NCBI RefSeq assembly: GCF_016902415.1
Contig: NZ_JACJLV010000002.1
Location: forward strand, 62,001-126,000
Length of the DNA: 64,000 bases
Source of the DNA: Mordavella massiliensis
GTDB lineage: Bacteria > Bacillota > Clostridia > Lachnospirales > Lachnospiraceae
Reading direction: 5' to 3'
Below the pieces are notes generated by a model that saw nothing but the letters and a program-made list of their open reading frames with translations, made no database searches and was not told the origin of the DNA. The position numbers and the translations under genes are program-made. This document shows positions 60,422 to 64,000 of the stretch, piece after piece; the first letter of the stretch is position 1, and every line of letters begins with the position of its first letter.

Positions 60422-60450
60422 TTGATTCTCATTTTTTGATATGCTAAAAT
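60422..60450 (+). promoter_or_regulatory. Promoter for the Rpn-like nuclease
   Basis: TTGATT (60422-60427), a 17-base spacer and TAAAAT (60445-60450). The AT-rich leader of about 190 bases up to 60645 has one perfect small inverted repeat (CAGATC...GATCTG near 60532-60553) and an AGGAG/CTCCT pairing just before the start; beyond these I see nothing in it. Confidence 0.5.
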
Positions 60451-60645
60451 AAGATAAAGCATAGATTTTCTTTTATTATCTATTGGTGGATTGTGCTTCT
60501 TTGTTACGATCCATATCTTTTATTCATACAGCAGATCGTTCTATCAGATCTGTCTTTTCGGAAAATTCGTGCTTTCTATCCCATTTTTAAGCAGGAGTTT
60601 TCAGAAAAGCGAATCTCCTGACAATTGAATAAGGAGGTTTGGTGT

Positions 60646-61560
60646 ATGAAGAAAAGCAGGGAACTGCTGCAGTGGCATCCCGCATTCTATGCAGGGATCC
60701 AGATTGAACTGGCCGGCGAAAGGGAACATCTTTCGTTTGAGAATGAGCATCATCTTGGTACCAGGCCAAAGCAGATTGATGTTCTGATCATCAAAAAAGA
60801 CGGTGATTACCAGGTTCAGAAAAACATCGGAAGAATCTTCCGGGGACACAATATCGTTGAGTATAAAAGTCCGGCAGATTCTTTGAATATCGATGATTTT
60901 TATATGGTGTATGCCTATGCCTGTTTTTACAAGGCAGACAGTTATCCGGCGGATTTTATCGAAATGGAGGATATTACCATTACATTTGTCTGCCATGCCT
61001 GGCCGCGGAAACTGATCCGGTATTTAAAAGAAGTGAGACATTATCAGATCCGACAGGAAGATGCAGGTATTTACCATGTTCTTGGAGATCACATTCCGAT
61101 TCAGATTCTGGTTACCAGACAGTTATCTCTCAGGGAGAATATCTGGCTGAGTCATCTTACGGATCAGATCGGATCAGAGGCTGAAGCCGAGAGACTGGTC
61201 GAGGAATATCAGGCCCATACAGAAGATAAATTGTATCAGTCCGTAATGGACATTATTGTAAGAGCAAACCGTGAACAGTTTGAGGAGGCGAAAGAAATGT
61301 GTGAGGCATTACGAGAATTATTCGCAGATGAGCTGGAAAAGGCCAGACAGGAAAGCCAGCGTGAAGGATGGTGCGAAGGTCAGCGCGAAGGCCGTAAAGA
61401 GGGGCGTAAGGAAGGACGTAAGGAAGGACGCCGCGAAGGAATGGCTGCGATTAATAAAATGAATCTGAAATTATCTGAGCTGGGCAGGACGGAGGATATC
61501 CTCAAAGCTGCCAGAGATCCGGAATTTCAGGAGCAGCTTTTGAAAGAGTTCCATTTGTAG
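60646..61560 (+). CDS. Rpn/PD-(D/E)XK nuclease-like protein with KEGR repeats
   Basis: A 304-residue protein. The first 110 residues hold a PD-(D/E)XK-type core: QIDVLIIKKDG supplies Asp and IVEYKSPADSLNIDDFYMVYAYA supplies the Glu-x-Lys. The middle is like the Rpn (recombination-promoting nuclease) or related DUF families common in Lachnospiraceae. Residues about 220-265 are charged and helical, ending in repeats EGRKEGRKEGRKEGR coded by a 12-base tandem repeat. The tail (SELGRTEDILKAARDPEFQEQLLKEFHL) is typical of this group. AAGGAGG precedes the ATG. Function, perhaps genome rearrangement, is inference. Base use is more AT-rich upstream than in neighbouring genes. Confidence 0.7.
   Translation: MKKSRELLQWHPAFYAGIQIELAGEREHLSFENEHHLGTRPKQIDVLIIKKDGDYQVQKNIGRIFRGHNIVEYKSPADSLNIDDFYMVYAYACFYKADSYPADFIEMEDITITFVCHAWPRKLIRYLKEVRHYQIRQEDAGIYHVLGDHIPIQILVTRQLSLRENIWLSHLTDQIGSEAEAERLVEEYQAHTEDKLYQSVMDIIVRANREQFEEAKEMCEALRELFADELEKARQESQREGWCEGQREGRKEGRKEGRKEGRREGMAAINKMNLKLSELGRTEDILKAARDPEFQEQLLKEFHL
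61363..61437 (+). repeat. 12-base tandem repeat in the nuclease-like gene
   Basis: Six 12-base units starting GAAGG or GAGGG (61363, 61375, 61387, 61399, 61411, 61423) and a partial seventh. The units from 61387 are closest (GAAGGACGTAAG-like). Because 12 is a multiple of three, gain or loss of units alters helix length without a frameshift. Confidence 0.9.
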
Positions 61561-61571
61561 GGAGACAAATG

Positions 61572-61616
61572 AAAAAGATAAGTTATTCGTGAACACATGG
61601 AATAACTTATCTTTTT
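61572..61616. terminator. Bidirectional terminator between the nuclease-like gene and ansA
   Basis: A perfect 17-base inverted repeat, AAAAAGATAAGTTATTC (61572-61588) and its complement (61600-61616), with an 11-base loop. It begins with A5 and ends with T5, so it can stop transcription in both directions between convergent genes. Confidence 0.9.
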
Positions 61617-61637
61617 GCTTTTCTGTATGCAATGTGT

Positions 61638-62642
61638 TTAATGGATATCTTCCTGGCGGTCCAGGTTGATGACTTTTTCAAACAGCGTCTGGATCTCGCC
61701 GCGGTCGCGGGTCTGGCCAAGCACCCACATAATCTTTGCTACGATGGCTTCGGTGGTCATGTCGCCGGCCTGAAGGATGCCCGGGTAGTCGCTGTATTTT
61801 TTGCCTACCTGGTAGACCTGAAGGTCGCAGCCTTCTTCCGGGACCTGCGTGGTAACGGCAAGAGTCTTTCCGGAATCCACCCAGTCAAAGATGGCTTTCT
61901 GGAAGGAGTCGTCGTATTCCGGGATGCCGCCGATCCCAAAGGTCTCCAGAATGATGGCGTCATAATCTTCTTTTAAAAGATAGAAAATGTTTGCTTTGAC
62001 CTCAGGGGTCAGTTTCAGTACAAAGACACGGTCATCCAGATGATGATAGGCTTTCAGATCTGAGGGCTCAGGGATCACGCCGGTGTAGTGGCGGATGATC
62101 CGGTCGTCGTGGATGATGGCAAGGGGCGGGAAGTTCATGCTTTCAAATGCGTCAAAGCTGCGGGTGCGCTGCTTTCTTGCCCGGGTGCCGATCACGGCCT
62201 TGCCGTTAAACACGATGGAAACTCTGCAGGATTTGTCGTCCAGCGCATAGAGGATGCTCTGGTAAATATTGAGTTTCGCATCGGTATAGGGGTCCCCCAT
62301 AGGCTTTTGCGAGCCGGTCAGTACGATGGGCTTTCTGGAATCCTGGATCAGATAAGACAGGGCGGCCGCAGTGTAGGCCATGGTATCTGTCCCGTGAAGA
62401 ACGACAAAACCGTCATAACTGTCATAGTGGGACAGGATCGTATCGCTGATCATGATCCACTGCCTGGGACGCATATTGGTGCTGTCAATGTTCATTAACT
62501 GGAGTACGGTCAGGTCGCATTTCTCTTCAATGCCGGGCACATTCGCCGCCAGTTCTTCCCCTGTCATGGCGGGGGTCAGCCCGTCTCCGCCTTCCTTGGA
62601 GGCAATGGTTCCTCCGGTTGCGATCATTAGTATTTTTTTCAT
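61638..62642 (-). CDS. ansA: Type I L-asparaginase
   Basis: A 334-residue enzyme hydrolysing asparagine to aspartate and ammonia. The first catalytic motif is ATGGTIASKEGG (8-19) and the second VLHGTDTMAYTAAALSYLI (about 81-99); VLTGSQKPMGDPYTDAKLN and TFGIGGIPEYD are also conserved. No signal peptide is seen, which fits the cytoplasmic AnsA type. Its start overlaps the stop of the YkgJ gene by four bases, so both are one transcript. AGAGG lies before the ATG. Confidence 0.94.
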   Translation of the reverse strand: MKKILMIATGGTIASKEGGDGLTPAMTGEELAANVPGIEEKCDLTVLQLMNIDSTNMRPRQWIMISDTILSHYDSYDGFVVLHGTDTMAYTAAALSYLIQDSRKPIVLTGSQKPMGDPYTDAKLNIYQSILYALDDKSCRVSIVFNGKAVIGTRARKQRTRSFDAFESMNFPPLAIIHDDRIIRHYTGVIPEPSDLKAYHHLDDRVFVLKLTPEVKANIFYLLKEDYDAIILETFGIGGIPEYDDSFQKAIFDWVDSGKTLAVTTQVPEEGCDLQVYQVGKKYSDYPGILQAGDMTTEAIVAKIMWVLGQTRDRGEIQTLFEKVINLDRQEDIH

Positions 62643-63286
62643 TTTGCATTCAACCTCTCGTAAAATTGTTCGTAAAAATCCTGGTCTGTCCGGAAAGGAC
62701 GCACATAAAAATCCGTCAGAACGGACATGCTTAATTGTTTGACCAGTTCCGGCCCTTCGGAAGCCGCGGCCTGTTCCTGCAGACCCTTCAGATAATAGTG
62801 CCAGTCACAGATGTAGGCGTCGTACCGTTTGACGTCCGGGGTGTCGATCCATTTGCGGACCTTGACCTTTGTCTTGTTTGGCTTTGGACATTCATGGACC
62901 TGCAGAAAATACTGAAAGCTTTTTCCGTCATAGTAGCGGCCCAGCGGGAAGATCCTGCAGATGCCGGGGCGGAAAGGATGGATGGAACAACGTCCCTCTG
63001 CATTCAGAAAGGTACAGGCTTCCCCGGGGCCTGCCATGCGCAGATTGGGAAGGATGATCCCATCTGCCACCTGCAGTTCCAGATGGGAAGACAAAAGTTC
63101 TTCAAATGATTTTCCAAGGCCGGAAGAGATCCGGTGAACATCCAGAGGATCCAGGACGATCGAAGTCCCCATGCCCCGGCAGCACTCGCTGCAGCCGGCG
63201 CAGCCCTGGCAGTCCGCCTTCACCATGTCGCCTAGCTGATAAAATTTTCCGTCGGATACTTTGGCAAAATCGATTTCCCGCAGCAT
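62639..63286 (-). CDS. YkgJ family cysteine cluster protein
   Basis: A 215-residue cytoplasmic protein of the zinc- or iron-binding CxxCxxCC family (PF03692). CQGCAGCSECCRG lies at about 29-41, CTFLNAEGRCSIHPFRPGICRIFP at about 91-114, and further Cys at HECP and YICDW. The cluster probably binds an Fe-S or zinc centre; the family's function is not known. Here it is co-transcribed with ansA. AAGGAGATACGTC precedes the start. Confidence 0.85.
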   Translation of the reverse strand: MLREIDFAKVSDGKFYQLGDMVKADCQGCAGCSECCRGMGTSIVLDPLDVHRISSGLGKSFEELLSSHLELQVADGIILPNLRMAGPGEACTFLNAEGRCSIHPFRPGICRIFPLGRYYDGKSFQYFLQVHECPKPNKTKVKVRKWIDTPDVKRYDAYICDWHYYLKGLQEQAAASEGPELVKQLSMSVLTDFYVRPFRTDQDFYEQFYERLNAK

Positions 63287-63330
63287 GACGTATCTCCTTT
63301 CCTGATCTGGATATTTACAAAGAATAGCTC

Positions 63331-63360
63331 TTGATAGCTAAGAAGATTATAGTGTAAGAT
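63331..63360 (+). promoter_or_regulatory. Promoter for sbcD
   Basis: TTGATA (63331-63336), an 18-base spacer and TAAGAT (63355-63360). It overlaps the opposing promoter below. Confidence 0.5.
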
Positions 63361-63375
63361 AGATTCAAATGTAAA
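63346..63375 (-). promoter_or_regulatory. Promoter for the YkgJ-ansA transcript
   Basis: On the minus strand: TTTACA (63375-63370), an 18-base spacer and consensus TATAAT (63351-63346). Because it overlaps the sbcD promoter base for base, polymerase should not occupy both at once. Confidence 0.6.
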
Positions 63376-63393
63376 GTAGAAAGGATCGTTTTC

Positions 63394-64000
63394 ATGAAAT
63401 TTTTCCATTTGTCAGACCTGCATATCGGCAAGCAGCTGCACCATTATAATCTGCGGGAAGACCAGGCCCATATCCTGGGGCAGGTGATCTGCTATGCAAA
63501 GGATATTCATCCGGACGCCGTGGTGATCGCAGGCGACATATATGATAAAACCGTGCCTTCGGCTGAAGCGGTGACACTGTGGGATGAGTTTCTCACCGGG
63601 CTTTCCAGGATCCGCCCCCGGATCCCGGTCCTCATTATCAGCGGAAACCACGACTCGGCGGAGCGTCTTCAGTATGCAGCCTCGCTTCTTAAGGATCAGG
63701 AAATCTATCTGGCCGGGGAGGCAGGAGAAGATCAGATGCAGAAGGTAACGCTTGAGGATGCGTATGGGGAAGTGGATTTTTATCTGCTGCCGTTTGTGAA
63801 GCCTTCTTACGTCCGCCACCTTTTTCCGGAGGATCCGCCGGGAAATTATACGGAGGCCGTGGAGAAACTTATAAGTAGAGAAAGCATTGATTTTATAAAT
63901 AAAAGAAATGTATTGGTTTCTCACCAGTTCTACAGAGGATCCAAAGAGCCGGTGACCTGTGACTCGGAGATCTTTTCTATAGGAGGACTGGATCAGGTGG
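63394..64000 (+). CDS. sbcD: Exonuclease SbcCD subunit D, cut by the window edge
   Basis: The first 202 codons of SbcD, open to the end of the window. It is the Mn-dependent nuclease of the SbcCD (Mre11-Rad50-like) complex that cleaves hairpins and cleans DNA ends. Phosphoesterase motifs are SDLHIGKQL (7-15), AGDIYDKTVPS (about 47-57) and ISGNHDSAERL (about 85-95), with VSHQFY near residue 178. AAAGGATCG precedes the ATG. The sbcC gene is expected just downstream, outside the window. Confidence 0.93.
   Translation, partial: MKFFHLSDLHIGKQLHHYNLREDQAHILGQVICYAKDIHPDAVVIAGDIYDKTVPSAEAVTLWDEFLTGLSRIRPRIPVLIISGNHDSAERLQYAASLLKDQEIYLAGEAGEDQMQKVTLEDAYGEVDFYLLPFVKPSYVRHLFPEDPPGNYTEAVEKLISRESIDFINKRNVLVSHQFYRGSKEPVTCDSEIFSIGGLDQV

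Noticed and set aside
61363-61437. Possible CRISPR-like short repeats
   Set aside because: The units are contiguous 12-mers inside a coding frame with no spacers and no cas genes nearby.
1-64000. tRNA or rRNA genes, prophage, or toxin-antitoxin and defence islands
   Set aside because: None found by reading: no T-loop GGTTCGAATCC-type tracts in a cloverleaf context, no phage structural genes, integrase or restriction genes.

Overview
The window looks like a chromosomal piece of an anaerobic, low-oxygen Gram-positive bacterium, most likely a Lachnospiraceae (Clostridium cluster XIVa) relative. This is inferred from three things: AGGAGG-type ribosome sites on almost every gene; T-box leaders before pheST and leuS together with a 6S RNA of Firmicutes type; and the anaerobic (cbi) form of the B12 pathway with a CbiMNQO cobalt importer. 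I see no phage, insertion sequence, CRISPR array, tRNA or rRNA gene. Most of the window is ordinary core chromosome.

Layout. 1-9330: a CmpB-like membrane protein, a thioester/sortase-type surface protein, leuCD, an NhaC antiporter, thrC, a MATE transporter behind a possible attenuator, and a YbaK deacylase. 9354-9612: 6S RNA with its own promoter and terminator. 9699-20550: a SpoIID-like protein, xpt (minus), YihY, T-box-pheST, sppA, an RDD protein, queA, a REP-like palindrome and an M18 aminopeptidase (minus).

20671-43682 is the centrepiece. A cobalamin riboswitch ending in a terminator precedes 20 tightly packed genes (cbiD, L, F, G, H, a cbiJ-E-T fusion, cbiA, cobT, U, S, a short CobU paralogue, cobC, cbiB, cobD, cbiP, cbiC, cbiM, N, Q, O). 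Then come cbiK (minus) and a plus-strand set sirC-hemC-cobA/hemD-hemB. Together they run from 5-aminolevulinate to the finished nucleotide loop and include the cobalt chelatase and importer. Not in the window: hemA/hemL, a corrinoid adenosyltransferase and lower-ligand (DMB) synthesis genes.

43774-64000: YitT and EamA membrane proteins, tyrA-aroA (minus), an EF-G-2-type GTPase with altered G motifs, trkA-trkH followed by an unrecognised three-helix membrane protein and an AEC transporter, CapA, a small P-loop protein, T-box-leuS, an Rpn-like nuclease with a 12-base repeat, ansA, a YkgJ cysteine-cluster protein, and the start of sbcD, cut by the window edge.

Most notable: a three-copy family of gene-end palindromes sharing AATGGGGACG/CGTCCCCATT; the CbiJ-CbiE-CbiT fusion; long same-strand overlaps inside the B12 operon (cobC/cbiB 167 nt, cbiG/cbiH 86 nt); the degenerate EF-G paralogue; the unknown gene attached to trkAH; and several places where a terminator hairpin and the next promoter share the same bases.
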